From CAVRQM01 sp965246915 (lineage in GTDB: Bacteria; Pseudomonadota; Alphaproteobacteria; Acetobacterales; Acetobacteraceae), in assembly GCA_965246915.1 (NCBI GenBank), contig CBDFGB010000033.1, forward strand, positions 124,001 to 188,000: DNA of 64,000 nt, read 5' to 3'. A model generated the notes under the pieces. The model searched no databases and had not been told where the DNA came from. It saw only the letters and a program-made list of their open reading frames with translations. Positions 34,314-43,810 of this stretch are shown piece by piece (within the stretch, counting starts at the first letter, position 1; every line of letters begins with the position of its first letter). Both the position numbers and the translations under genes were made by a program.

Positions 34314-35090
34314 TCAGGCGACGCCGTTGCTGTTCTGCCGGACATGCGCGACCCCGCCCATCAGGGCCGAGCGCATGAATCCGACCTCGTTCAGAAGTGT
34401 CACCAGCCGAAATCCCATGCCAATGGCGCGGGCGGCATAGGTGGCGGTGCCGCAGTGGATTCCGGCATGCAGTCCGCGCTTCTCGGCGGCGGCGATGACC
34501 CGGTCGAAGATCGCGAGCATCTCCGGCTCCTCGCGATCCAGGCGCGGCTTCAGACCGTGTGAGTAGCCGAGGTCCGAAGGGCCGATATAGGCGCCGGCGA
34601 CGCCGGGCACGTCGAGGATGGCGTCGAGATTGGCCACCGCCTCCCGGGTTTCGATCATCGGGATGGCGAGGCACTCGGCGTTCGCGGTGTCCTGGTAGGC
34701 GCTCGCCTCGCCGTAGAAGCCGGCGCGGATCGGCCCGTTCGAGCGAGATCCGTCGGGCGGGTATTTCGCGGCGGCGACGAAGGCGCGGGCCTCGGCTTCG
34801 GTGTTGACCATGGGGCAGATGACGCCCATCGCGCCGCCGTCCAGCACCTTGCCAATGATCCCCGGCTCGTTCCAGGGGACCCGCACCATGGGGGTCACGG
34901 GATGGGCCTGCATCGCCTGGAAGCAGGCGACCATGGACAGGTAGTCCTGCACCCCGTGCTGCAGGTCGACCGTGACGGTATCGAACCCGCATTGCGCGAC
35001 CACCTCGGCCGAGAAGCCGGACGGGATGGCGAGCCATCCGTTGACGGCGGCCTTGCCCTCGCCCCAGATCTGCCTGAGTTTGTTCGCCAT
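34314..35090 (-). CDS. HpcH/HpaI family aldolase
   Basis: A protein of 258 residues of the class II pyruvate-dependent aldolase family (HpcH/HpaI, GarL, RhmA). FDTVTVDLQHGVQDY carries the catalytic His after the acidic residue, PMIETREAVANLDAIL includes the metal-binding Glu, and VAGAYIGPSDLGYSHGL supplies the second metal Asp. ATG 35090 is preceded by GGGAGAG. With the UxaA/GarD-type dehydratase behind it, cleavage of a keto-deoxy sugar acid (for example 5-keto-4-deoxyglucarate) into pyruvate and an aldehyde is the most economical role. Confidence 0.88.
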   Translation of the reverse strand: MANKLRQIWGEGKAAVNGWLAIPSGFSAEVVAQCGFDTVTVDLQHGVQDYLSMVACFQAMQAHPVTPMVRVPWNEPGIIGKVLDGGAMGVICPMVNTEAEARAFVAAAKYPPDGSRSNGPIRAGFYGEASAYQDTANAECLAIPMIETREAVANLDAILDVPGVAGAYIGPSDLGYSHGLKPRLDREEPEMLAIFDRVIAAAEKRGLHAGIHCGTATYAARAIGMGFRLVTLLNEVGFMRSALMGGVAHVRQNSNGVA

Positions 35091-35165
35091 GATCTCTCCC
35101 GCGCGAGCCGGCAAGCTAGGCGCGGGCCGGGGGGAGGGTCAACGCGAGCGCGTCAGGAGAGCCCG

Positions 35166-35387
35166 ATGCCTAGTGTGCAGAACCAGTCGACAGTCGCGGG
35201 CCGAGCTCTGGCGGAACTGACTCTGGTTTCGCTCACGCGCGCAATTCAAGCGGACGATCAAACCCTTCCGGCAGGCACGCAGGGAACCATCGTCGGACGA
35301 TACGCCGATGGGCTCGGCTATGAAGTCGAAGTATTTCAGCCTTTCCATGCCGTCGTTACGCTGTCGCGTGATGACGTCGCCGAATGA
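35166..35387 (+). CDS. DUF4926 domain protein
   Basis: A protein of 73 residues. ELTLVSLTRAIQADDQTLPA followed by GTQGTIVGRYADGLGYEVEV is the SH3-like small-barrel pattern of DUF4926 proteins. ATG 35166 has GGAGAG four bases upstream. Such proteins are often found beside DUF6883 proteins in small accessory cassettes and are suspected to be antitoxin or immunity-like; that is association, not proof. The stop overlaps the next start (ATGA), and that gene in turn overlaps the FAD oxidase gene. Confidence 0.8.
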   Translation: MPSVQNQSTVAGRALAELTLVSLTRAIQADDQTLPAGTQGTIVGRYADGLGYEVEVFQPFHAVVTLSRDDVAE

Positions 35388-35548
35388 GTGACTTGCCGCT
35401 CGCCCAACAGGCGGTTCCTTACGGGATGAAATTCATCGTTCGCTGCACGCTGCGCACGCCTGACAAACGCGATCCCTGCATCATGACCGTCTGGATCGCG
35501 GAAACCGGCGCCTATCCCCGGCTCGTCACAGCGTATCCGTCGTCATGA
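35384..35548 (+). CDS. DUF6883-like protein, short (N-terminally truncated)
   Basis: 54 residues from the ATGA overlap at 35384. VPYGMKFIVRCTLRTPD and TVWIAETGAYPRLVTAYPS match the C-terminal half of DUF6883 proteins, in which the ending P-R-L-V-T-A-Y-P is typical. Full-length members are about twice this size, so the N-terminal half is missing, either by natural minimisation or loss. The stop overlaps the ATG of the FAD-linked oxidase by four bases. It is too short to be easily detected by routine gene calling. Confidence 0.65.
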   Translation: MSDLPLAQQAVPYGMKFIVRCTLRTPDKRDPCIMTVWIAETGAYPRLVTAYPSS

Positions 35549-36993
35549 CGGGATCAGTGATCGCGCTCGACGCCGTCCGCGCCATCCTCGGCGATCGTCT
35601 TGCCACCGGGACCGCGCTGCGCGAGCACCACTCGCGCGGCCAGGACAGCTGGCCGGCACATTTGCCCGACGCGGTGGCTTTTCCGGAGACGACGGCGGAG
35701 GTCGCCCGAATCCTAGAGGTCTGCAACGAACATCGTATCCCGGTCACCGCGTTCGGCACGGGCACCTCGCTGGAGGGACAGGCGACGCCGCTCGAAGGCG
35801 GCATCAGCCTCGACATGTCCCGCATGGACGCGGTGCTTGAAGTCAACGAAGCCGACATGGACTGCCTGGTGCAGCCTGGCCTGGCGCGCCGCGCGCTGGA
35901 GCGGCATCTGCATGGCAGCGGCCTGTTCTTCCCGGTCGACCCCGGGGCCGATTGCAGCTTGGGCGGCATGTGCGCGACGCGGGCGTCGGGCACCAACGCG
36001 GTGCGCTACGGCACGATTCGCGAGAACGTGATGGGGCTGGAGGCGGTGCTGGCCGACGGCCGCGTGATCCGCACCGGCGGACGGGTCCGCAAGCAATCGA
36101 CCGGATATGACCTCACGCATCTGCTGATTGGTAGCGAGGGCACGCTGGGGATCATCACCGCGATCCGGCTGCGCCTGCATCCGCTGCCCGAGGCCATCGC
36201 CGCAGCCGTCTGCCAGTTCGCGACCTTGCGGGGCGCAGTCGAGACAGTGATGGCGACCCTGGCCGCCGCCGTGCCAATCGCCCGGATCGAGTTGCTGGAC
36301 GAGGTGCAGATGGACGCCTGCATCGCCTATTCCAAGCTCGAGGATTTGGCCCCGGCACCCACCTTGTTCCTGGAATTCCATGGCGCCGAGGCGTCGGTCG
36401 CCGAACAGGTGGAGGCGGTCGGCGCACTCGCTGCCGAGCACGGCGGCGGCCAGTTCCGCCACGCCCGGCTGGCCGAGGAGCGGCAGCGCCTGTGGCGCGC
36501 CCGGCATGACGTGTTCTGGGCGTGCAAGGCGATGCGCCCGGGCTTCGGCGCGCTGACCACCGACTCGATCGTGCCGGTCTCGCGCCTCGCCGACGCGGTG
36601 CTGGCGACCAAGGACGCCATCGCCGCCTCCGGCCTGACCGCGCCGATCGTGGGACATGTCGGCGACGGCAATTTCCACACCGTGATACTGTTCCCGCCTG
36701 GGCCCGACGGGCAGGCGCGGGCCTGGGCGTTGGACCGGCAGATCGTTGGCATCGCGCAGGACCTTGGTGGCTCGTGCAGCGGCGAACACGGAATCGGCAC
36801 CGGCAAGCAGGGCTTCTTGGTCCGCGAGCACGGTGAGCCGGCCCTCGACGTTATGCGCGCGATCAAGGCCGTGCTGGATCCCAACGGTATACTGAACCCG
36901 GGCAAGCTGCTGCCGCCGCCCCTCCCGGCCGTTCGCCCGATGGCGGCATGCCGCATTGCAGCGGAGGGTGACGCAGCTTCACATATCGTCTAA
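35545..36993 (+). CDS. FAD-linked oxidase (D-lactate dehydrogenase / GlcD-like)
   Basis: A protein of 482 residues of the VAO/PCMH flavoprotein family, close to D-lactate dehydrogenase (cytochrome) and glycolate oxidase GlcD. The FAD domain shows VTAFGTGTSLEGQATPLEGG and DPGADCSLGGMCATRASGTN, then RKQSTGYDLTHLLIGSEGTL. The cap/C-terminal domain has GHVGDGNFHTVILFP (His metal site) and CSGEHGIGTGKQGFL, and ends in the family-typical DPNGILNPGKLLP. It oxidises a D-2-hydroxy acid, passing electrons to the respiratory chain or an electron carrier. It is coupled to the two small genes upstream. Confidence 0.9.
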   Translation: MTGSVIALDAVRAILGDRLATGTALREHHSRGQDSWPAHLPDAVAFPETTAEVARILEVCNEHRIPVTAFGTGTSLEGQATPLEGGISLDMSRMDAVLEVNEADMDCLVQPGLARRALERHLHGSGLFFPVDPGADCSLGGMCATRASGTNAVRYGTIRENVMGLEAVLADGRVIRTGGRVRKQSTGYDLTHLLIGSEGTLGIITAIRLRLHPLPEAIAAAVCQFATLRGAVETVMATLAAAVPIARIELLDEVQMDACIAYSKLEDLAPAPTLFLEFHGAEASVAEQVEAVGALAAEHGGGQFRHARLAEERQRLWRARHDVFWACKAMRPGFGALTTDSIVPVSRLADAVLATKDAIAASGLTAPIVGHVGDGNFHTVILFPPGPDGQARAWALDRQIVGIAQDLGGSCSGEHGIGTGKQGFLVREHGEPALDVMRAIKAVLDPNGILNPGKLLPPPLPAVRPMAACRIAAEGDAASHIV

Positions 36994-37061
36994 GCGAGCC
37001 TTCACCTTCCATCCATGCCGTGCGGCCGCGCTGCCGCCCCGGCCTCGTCCCGAGGTCTACG

Positions 37062-38255
37062 ATGCGCGTTCATTACGTCCTTGGTGTCCTTGCGACATTG
37101 TTCTTCGGGCTCGTCTGCGCGCCGGCGCAGGCGCAATTCGGCCCAGGAGGTCCGCCCGCGGTCGGCGTAGTCAAGGTCGCCCGGCGGCCGGTCATCGACA
37201 GCAACGCCTTCGTCGGCCGCGTCCAGGCCATCAATCGCGTCGACCTCGTCGCGCGCGTCACCGCCTTCCTGGAGGCGCGGGAATTCGTCGAGGGGACCGA
37301 AGTCGACAAGGGCGCGCTTCTCTACAGGCTCGAGCGCGGCCCGTTCGAAGCCGACGTGCAGGCCAAGGCGGCGGCGGTGGCGCAGAACCAGGCGCTGCTG
37401 CGCAACGCGACGGTCACGCTCGGCCGCGCCAATTCGCTGCTGAGCACCCCGGCCGGGCAACAGTCCACGGTGGATACGGCGCAGGCCAACCAAGGCAGCC
37501 AAGCGGCGCTGGTGGCGCAGGCCCAGGCACAGCTGAAGGCCTCGCAGATCAATCTGGACTACACCGAGATCCGCGCCCCGGTAGCCGGCCGCATCACCCG
37601 TACCGCGATCACCGAGGGCAACGTCGTCAGCCCGTCCACCGGAACCCTGGCGACGATCGTCAGCCAGGATCCGATGTATGTGATCTTCCCCGTGGCGGTC
37701 CGCACCGCGCTCGAACTGCGCGACAAATACATGAGCCGCGGCGGCTTGTCGGCGGTCCAGGTCAAGCTGCGCCTCAGCGACGGCCGGACCTACAGCGAGA
37801 GCGGCAAAATCGACTACGTCGATCCCACGGTCGCGACGAACACCGACACGCTGACCATTCGCGCGGAGATCGCCAATCCGCCGCTGGCCGGCGTCAGGCC
37901 TGGCGACGTTGGCAACCGCGAACTGGTCGACGGAGAATTCGTGACCGTCATCGTCGAGAGCATCCAGCCCGTCGAGTCCCTTGTCATTCCGCGCGTGGCG
38001 CTGCTCGAGGATCAGCAAGGCAGCTACGTCTACATCGTCGAAGCTGACAACAAGGCGGCGCAGCGCCGCGTTCAGCTCGGCCAGGCGACGCCCGAGACGG
38101 TTGCGGTCCTGAGCGGTTTGCAGGAGGGCGAGAGCGTCATCACCGAAGGCATCCAGAAAGTCCGGCCCGGCATCACGGTCAACCCTTCCCCGGCCGGCGC
38201 GCCGCCGCCGGGCGCCAACCCCGGCAGCGTCGTCGTCAAGCCGTCCAACGGCTGA
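37062..38255 (+). CDS. RND efflux periplasmic adaptor subunit
   Basis: 397 residues from ATG 37062. The signal peptide ends at APAQAQ, near residue 25, without a lipobox, so it is not lipidated like AcrA. The membrane-fusion-protein order is visible: a barrel/lipoyl half (VGVVKVARRPVIDSNAFVGR), a coiled-coil hairpin rich in Ala/Gln (residues 95-165), then the second lipoyl half LDYTEIRAPVAGRITRTAIT, beta-barrel and membrane-proximal domain. It bridges the inner-membrane pump encoded six bases downstream and an outer-membrane channel that is not encoded nearby. Confidence 0.93.
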   Translation: MRVHYVLGVLATLFFGLVCAPAQAQFGPGGPPAVGVVKVARRPVIDSNAFVGRVQAINRVDLVARVTAFLEAREFVEGTEVDKGALLYRLERGPFEADVQAKAAAVAQNQALLRNATVTLGRANSLLSTPAGQQSTVDTAQANQGSQAALVAQAQAQLKASQINLDYTEIRAPVAGRITRTAITEGNVVSPSTGTLATIVSQDPMYVIFPVAVRTALELRDKYMSRGGLSAVQVKLRLSDGRTYSESGKIDYVDPTVATNTDTLTIRAEIANPPLAGVRPGDVGNRELVDGEFVTVIVESIQPVESLVIPRVALLEDQQGSYVYIVEADNKAAQRRVQLGQATPETVAVLSGLQEGESVITEGIQKVRPGITVNPSPAGAPPPGANPGSVVVKPSNG

Positions 38256-38261
38256 GCCGCG

Positions 38262-41200
38262 ATGATCTCCGCCGTTTTCGTCGATCGGCCGCGGCTGGCG
38301 ATTGTCATCGCCATCGTGATCTCGCTCGCCGGCGCGATCGCCATGACCCGCATCCCGGTGTCGCAGTTCCCCGACATCGTCCCGCCGCAGGTGCAGGTCT
38401 CGACCACCTATCCGGGCGCGTCCGCCGCGGTCGTCGAGGCGACCGTGGCGCAGGTGCTGGAAGCCTCCGTCAACGGCGCGGACCGCATGATCTACATGTC
38501 GTCCAACAGCGCCAACGACGGCACCTATGGGCTGACCGTCAGCTTCGAGCTCGGGACCAATCCCGACATCAACACCGTCAACGTCAACAACCGGGTGCAG
38601 GCCGCCTTGTCGCGACTGCCGACGGAAGTCCAGCGCAACGGCGTCACGGTCCAGAAGCGCAGCTCGGCGATCCTGGAGTTCATGCAGTTCTACAGCGAGG
38701 GCGCAAAGCAAGAGCCGCTGTTCATCAGCAACTATGTTACCATCAACGTCCTCGACACGCTGGCGCGCATACCTGGGGTCGGCCAGGCTACGTTGTTTGG
38801 CGCGCTGAACTATTCAATGCGGATTTGGTTCAATACCGACCGGCTGGTCAGCCTCAGCCTGTCGCCGTCCGACATCATCTCGGCGATTCAGCAGCAGAAC
38901 ATCCAAGGTGCCGTGGGCCGCATCGGTGCGCGCCCGACGCCGGACCAGACGCAGTTCCAGATCAATCTGCAGACCAAGGGACGGCTCGCCACGGCCGCCG
39001 AGTTCGGCGAAATCGTTGTTCGCGCCAATTCCGACGGCTCGTTCCTGCGGGTGCGCGATGTCGCCCGCGTCGAGTTGGGGGCGGCCAACTACGACAGCCT
39101 CAGCCGGCTCGACGGCCAACCCGCGGTCTCGATCGGCATTTACCTCTCGCCCGGCGCCAACGCGGTCGCGACCTCGGCGCGCGTGCAGCAGGCGCTCGAC
39201 CGCCTGTCGGAGCGGTTCCCGGAGGGTCTGCACGCTCGCGTGTTTTGGGACAGCAGCACATTCGTCGCCGACACGATCCACGAGGTCATCAAGACGCTCG
39301 CCGAGGCGTTCGTGCTCGTCGTCGTCGTCGTGTTCGTCTTCCTCGGCAGCTTGCGCGCGACGCTGATCCCGGTGATCGCGGTGCCGGTCAGCCTGATCGG
39401 AACGTTCGCGTTCCTGCTGGCGTTCGGCTACTCGGCCAACACCGTCTCGCTGCTCGCCATGGTTTTGGCGATCGGCATCGTCGTCGACGACGCGATCGTG
39501 GTCGTCGAGAACGTCGAGCGCGTGCTGGAGGAAGAACCCGAGCTGACGCCGCAGGAAGCGACGAAGAAGGCGATGGGCCAGATCACTGGCCCAATTATCG
39601 CCATCACGCTGGTGCTGCTCTCGGTGTTCGTCCCGATCGCCTTCATTCCCGGTCTGTCCGGCAGCCTGTTCCGACAGTTCTCGGTGACGATCAGCGTCGC
39701 GATGTTCATTTCGGCAGTCAACGCGCTGACGCTTTCGCCCGCCTTGTGCGGCGTGCTGCTGCGCCATACCGGACCGCGCCGGGGCATCATGGCGCGGGTC
39801 TTGCGGGGCATCGACCGCGCTCGCGACGGCTATGGCTGGGTCGTCAATCGGTTGGTGCGGCGGTCGGTGTTCGCACTGCTCATCATCGCGCTTTTTGCCG
39901 CGGGCGTGGTGGGCCTCGCGAGCTTCACGCCCGCCGGCTTCCTGCCGGAGGAGGATCAGGGCGCCTACTTCATCGCCGTGCAGTTGCCGGACGCGGCGTC
40001 GGTCGAGCGCACCAAACAGGTGACGGCGGAGGTCGAGGACGTACTGCACAAGATTCCCTCGATCCAGAGCGTGCTGTCGATCGTCGGCTTCTCGTTGCTG
40101 GACGGCGGCAACCAGCCCAACTCGGCCTTCATGGTCGCGAGGATGAAGCCGTTCGCCGACCGCACCGCAGCCGGTGATTCGGTCCAGGCGGCGGTGGGAC
40201 GGACCTTCAGCGGCACTGCGGGGATTCGCCGCGCCAACATCTTCGCCTTCAATCTCCCGCCGATCATCGGCCTGTCGACCGGCGGCGGCTTCGAGTATCA
40301 GCTGGAGACGCTCGAGGGCCAGGATCCGGTCGCTATGGGCGCGCCACTGGCCGGATTGCTGGACGCGGCGCGGCAGGACAAGCGCCTCGGCGCGGTGTTC
40401 TCCACGTTCTCGCCGACCACGCCGATGATCTATCTCGACATCGACCGATCGAAGGCGCAGGCGCTGGGGCTTGCGATCAGCGATGTGTTCACCACGCTGC
40501 AATCCACGTTGGGCGGCTACTACGTCAACGACTTCAACCTCTTCGGGCGGACCTGGCAGGTCAATCTGCAGGCCGAATCGCCGGACCGCAGCGACGCCAG
40601 TGCCATCTTCCGGATCTTCGTGCGCAACAAGATGGGCACGATGGTCCCGCTCGCCTCGATCGCGACCGCGCGTTTCATCCTGGGGCCGCAGGTCATCAGC
40701 CGCTATAACAACTACCGCTCGATCACCGTACGCGGCGGCCCCGCGCCGGGCATCGCCTCCGGCGTCGCGCTTGCCGCGATGGCCGAGGTTTCCAAACGCG
40801 CGCTGCCTCCCGGCTATGCTTTCGAGTGGACGGGCACTGCGTATCAGGAGCAGCAGGCCAGCGGCCAGACCGGCGTCATCCTCGCGCTCGCGATTCTGTT
40901 CGCCTATCTGTTCCTGGTTGGCCTTTACGAAAGCTGGGTGATTCCGATCCCGGTGCTGATGTCGGTCGCGGTCGGGGTGTTCGGATCGTTCGCCGGTATC
41001 TGGATGCTTGGTCTGTCGCTCGATCTTTATGCGCAGATCGGGCTCGTGGTGCTGATCGCGCTCGCCGCCAAGAATGGCATCCTCATCATCGAATTCGCCA
41101 AGGAGCAGCGCGAGCGCGGCGTCTCGATCCGCGAAGCCGCGGAGCAGGGTGCCCGCACACGGTTTCGCGCGGTGATGATGACCTCGGTCGCCTTCATCCT

Positions 41201-41408
41201 CGGCCTCTTGCCGCTGGTGATCGCGACCGGTGCCGCGCAGTTCAGCCGGCGGGCCGTGGGCACGCCGGTGTTTGCCGGGATGATCGCGGCCAGCGCCCTC
41301 GGGATCTTCGTCATCCCAATGCTGTATGTCGTGTTCCAGGGCATGCGCGAGGGCGTCAAGGCGCGCTTTCGCCGCAAGCCGCCCGGACCGGCCGCCCAGC
41401 ATTCCTAG
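38262..41408 (+). CDS. RND multidrug efflux transporter (HAE1, AcrB/MexF-like)
   Basis: A protein of 1048 residues, full length for the hydrophobe/amphiphile efflux RND family. The N-terminus MISAVFVDRPRLAIVIAIVI is helix 1. The proton-relay pair is in GIVVDDAIVVVENVERVLEE (Asp-Asp of helix 4), and the helix 10 Lys is in LAAKNGILIIEFAKEQ. The two large periplasmic loops with the FFTPAGFLPEEDQG-like stretch (SFTPAGFLPEEDQGAYF) are present. It extrudes drugs or metabolites by proton antiport. Partner adaptor lies upstream; no local regulator or outer-membrane factor is seen. Confidence 0.95.
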   Translation: MISAVFVDRPRLAIVIAIVISLAGAIAMTRIPVSQFPDIVPPQVQVSTTYPGASAAVVEATVAQVLEASVNGADRMIYMSSNSANDGTYGLTVSFELGTNPDINTVNVNNRVQAALSRLPTEVQRNGVTVQKRSSAILEFMQFYSEGAKQEPLFISNYVTINVLDTLARIPGVGQATLFGALNYSMRIWFNTDRLVSLSLSPSDIISAIQQQNIQGAVGRIGARPTPDQTQFQINLQTKGRLATAAEFGEIVVRANSDGSFLRVRDVARVELGAANYDSLSRLDGQPAVSIGIYLSPGANAVATSARVQQALDRLSERFPEGLHARVFWDSSTFVADTIHEVIKTLAEAFVLVVVVVFVFLGSLRATLIPVIAVPVSLIGTFAFLLAFGYSANTVSLLAMVLAIGIVVDDAIVVVENVERVLEEEPELTPQEATKKAMGQITGPIIAITLVLLSVFVPIAFIPGLSGSLFRQFSVTISVAMFISAVNALTLSPALCGVLLRHTGPRRGIMARVLRGIDRARDGYGWVVNRLVRRSVFALLIIALFAAGVVGLASFTPAGFLPEEDQGAYFIAVQLPDAASVERTKQVTAEVEDVLHKIPSIQSVLSIVGFSLLDGGNQPNSAFMVARMKPFADRTAAGDSVQAAVGRTFSGTAGIRRANIFAFNLPPIIGLSTGGGFEYQLETLEGQDPVAMGAPLAGLLDAARQDKRLGAVFSTFSPTTPMIYLDIDRSKAQALGLAISDVFTTLQSTLGGYYVNDFNLFGRTWQVNLQAESPDRSDASAIFRIFVRNKMGTMVPLASIATARFILGPQVISRYNNYRSITVRGGPAPGIASGVALAAMAEVSKRALPPGYAFEWTGTAYQEQQASGQTGVILALAILFAYLFLVGLYESWVIPIPVLMSVAVGVFGSFAGIWMLGLSLDLYAQIGLVVLIALAAKNGILIIEFAKEQRERGVSIREAAEQGARTRFRAVMMTSVAFILGLLPLVIATGAAQFSRRAVGTPVFAGMIAASALGIFVIPMLYVVFQGMREGVKARFRRKPPGPAAQHS

Positions 41409-41443
41409 GATGCCCCCTTGGCGCGGGCCACAGCCTACGTAGA

Positions 41444-41464
41444 TTGACGCTCGTCCACACGAGC
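41444..41464 (+). promoter_or_regulatory. TTGACG followed by a GCTCGT-CCAC-ACGAGC inverted repeat
   Basis: A TTGACG hexamer (41444-41449) is followed at once by a perfect 6-4-6 inverted repeat (41449-41464), ending 15 bases before the ATG of the molybdopterin subunit gene. It may be a promoter with an operator, or a hairpin near the ribosome site GGAGAGAG. No -10 is obvious. Confidence 0.25.
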
Positions 41465-41479
41465 AAAGCGGAGAGAGAC

Positions 41480-43804
41480 ATGGCCAAGTTCGGCCTCGCC
41501 CAGAACGTGCGTCGCGTGGAGGATCCCCGGCTGCTCAAGGGCAACGGATCATATACCGACGACATCGTGCTGCCTGGAATGCTCTTCGGCGTGGTGCTGC
41601 GCAGCCCCCATGCCGCGGCCGCCCTCCGATCGGTCGAGACGTCCGATGCGGCGTCCATGCCGGGCGTTTGCGGTGTCTACACGCACGCCGATCTGGTGGC
41701 CGGTGGAATCGGGCCGATGACGACCGCGGTGAACCTCACGAACCGGGACGGCAGCAAGCAGGTTTCGCCGCCGCATCCGGTGCTGGCCGACGGCAAGGTC
41801 CGCCATGTCGGCGACCCGGTCGCCTTCGTCGTCGCCGAGACGATACAGGCCGCGCGCGACGCGGCCGAGGCCGTCCTCGTCGACTACGACATACTTCCGT
41901 CGGTCACCGATCTTGGCGCGGCGCTCGACGATGGCCAGGCGCAGGTGTGGACCGAAGCGCCCGGCAACCGCGTGTTCGACTGGTCGATCGGCGACGAGGC
42001 GGCCACCAAGGCGGAGTTCGATCGCGCGGCGCACGTCACGCGCCTGACCGTCGTGAACAACAGGATCATCGTCAATTCGATGGAGGCCCGCGCCGCGCTC
42101 GCGTCGTTCGACGCCGAGACTGGCCGCTTCACCCTGCGCACCAACACGCAGGGCGGCTGGATCATCAAGGACACCCTGGCTTCGGTGTTCGAGTTGCCGG
42201 CCGAGCAGTTCCGTATCATCACGCCCGACGTCGGCGGCGGGTTCGGGATGAAGATCTTCCCGTATGCGGAACACGTGCTGACGACGTTCGCCGCACGCAA
42301 GCTGGGCCGGCCGGTGAAGTGGACCAGCGAGCGCTCTGAGGCCTTCCTCGCCGACACGCACGGCCGCGACAATATCTGGCTCGGCGAGATCGCACTGGAT
42401 GCCGACAATAAATTCCTCGCGCTGCGCACCCGCAACGTCGCCAATATGGGTGCGTACCTCTCCACCTTTGCACCGTACATACCGACCATGGCGGGCACGG
42501 GGGTTTTGGCCAGCGTCTACGGCTTCAAGGCGGTGTACGCGAACGTCGTCGGTGTGTTCACCAACACGGTGCCGGTCGATGCCTATCGCGGCGCTGGGCG
42601 GCCGGAGAGCAACTACATCGTCGAGAGGTTGATCGACGCGGCGGCGCGTGAGCGTGGCGTGGATCGCGCCAAGTTCCGCCGTATCAACATGGTGACGCCC
42701 GAACAGATGCCGCACCGCACGCCGGTCGGCAAGCTTTACGACAGCGGCGATTTCCGCGTCGTGCTCGATCATGCCTTGCAGACTATGGATTGGGCCGGCT
42801 TCGAGGCGCGCCGGACCGAGGCCGCTTCGCGCGGCAAGCGGCGCGGCATCGGCCTTGCCTATTACCTCGAGGCCACCGGCGGGGCGCCGACCGAACGGGC
42901 GGAGATCCGGTTTGCCGAAGGCGGCTTCGTGGACGTGTTCGTCGGCACCCAGTCGACCGGGCAGGGGCACGAGACGGCCTATGTGCAGCTGACCGTGGAC
43001 CAACTCGGCGTCGACGGGGACAAGGTCCGCATCCTGCAGGGCGACACCGACACGATCCCGACCGGCGGCGGGACGGGCGGCGCGCGCAGCCTCTACTCCG
43101 AAGGTCAGGCGATTCTGGCCACCGCTGCCGTGGTGATCGAGCGCGGCCGCAAGGCGGCGTCCGAGGCGCTGGAGGCGGCGCCGGCCGACATCGTCTTCGA
43201 ACAGGGACGATTCAGCATCGTCGGCACCGATCGCGGTCTGGATATCGTGACGCTCGCCTTGCAGCAGCAGGCCCGCGCCGCGAAGGGCGAGGATGTGACG
43301 ACGCTGGATGCGGCCGAGGTCGCCGAGATCAAGGCTCATACCTTCCCGAACGGCTGCCACATCGCCGAGGTCGAGGTGGACCCCGACACCGGCGTCATTC
43401 GCGTCGTGCGCTACAGCGTCACCGACGATGTCGGGAAAGCGATCAACCCGTTGATCGTGCGCGGCCAGGTGCATGGTGGCGTGGCGCAAGGTTTCGGCCA
43501 GGCGGTGCTGGAACGTACGGCTTACGATCCGGAATCAGGTCAGCTGCTGTCCGGCAGCCTGATGGATTACGCCCTGCCGCGCGCCGACGACCTTCCGGAT
43601 ATCGAGGTCGATCTGATCGAGGTGCCCTGCGCGAGCAATCCGCTCGGGGTGAAGGGCGCGGGCGAAGCGGGTGCCGTCGGGTCGCCGCCCGCCGTCATCA
43701 ACGCCGTGGTCGACGCGCTGGCGTTCGCGGGGGTGAAGAACATCGACATGCCCGCGACGCCGGAGAAGGTTTGGAAGGCGCTGGCCACGGCCGAAGCTGC
43801 TTAG
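41480..43804 (+). CDS. Xanthine dehydrogenase family molybdopterin-binding subunit
   Basis: 774 residues from ATG 41480 (GGAGAGAGAC upstream), the full length of the CoxL/XdhB-type large subunit, binding molybdopterin cytosine dinucleotide. Visible motifs are NVRRVEDPRLLKGNGSYTDD at the N-terminus, TPDVGGGFGMKIFPYAEHVL, the substrate loop VPVDAYRGAGRPESNYIVER, STGQGHETAYVQL, and the catalytic Glu in VKGAGEAGAVGSPPAVINA. The loop AYRGAGRPE is of the general (not CO dehydrogenase AYxCSFR) type. No [2Fe-2S] small subunit or FAD medium subunit is adjacent, which these enzymes normally need. Confidence 0.9.
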   Translation: MAKFGLAQNVRRVEDPRLLKGNGSYTDDIVLPGMLFGVVLRSPHAAAALRSVETSDAASMPGVCGVYTHADLVAGGIGPMTTAVNLTNRDGSKQVSPPHPVLADGKVRHVGDPVAFVVAETIQAARDAAEAVLVDYDILPSVTDLGAALDDGQAQVWTEAPGNRVFDWSIGDEAATKAEFDRAAHVTRLTVVNNRIIVNSMEARAALASFDAETGRFTLRTNTQGGWIIKDTLASVFELPAEQFRIITPDVGGGFGMKIFPYAEHVLTTFAARKLGRPVKWTSERSEAFLADTHGRDNIWLGEIALDADNKFLALRTRNVANMGAYLSTFAPYIPTMAGTGVLASVYGFKAVYANVVGVFTNTVPVDAYRGAGRPESNYIVERLIDAAARERGVDRAKFRRINMVTPEQMPHRTPVGKLYDSGDFRVVLDHALQTMDWAGFEARRTEAASRGKRRGIGLAYYLEATGGAPTERAEIRFAEGGFVDVFVGTQSTGQGHETAYVQLTVDQLGVDGDKVRILQGDTDTIPTGGGTGGARSLYSEGQAILATAAVVIERGRKAASEALEAAPADIVFEQGRFSIVGTDRGLDIVTLALQQQARAAKGEDVTTLDAAEVAEIKAHTFPNGCHIAEVEVDPDTGVIRVVRYSVTDDVGKAINPLIVRGQVHGGVAQGFGQAVLERTAYDPESGQLLSGSLMDYALPRADDLPDIEVDLIEVPCASNPLGVKGAGEAGAVGSPPAVINAVVDALAFAGVKNIDMPATPEKVWKALATAEAA

Positions 43805-43810
43805 CCACGA

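Noticed and set aside
38814..41402. An 862-codon open frame opposite the RND pump gene
   Set aside because: Antisense shadow: composition is dominated by Arg, Asp, Glu and His from reversed GC-rich codons, with no domain pattern.
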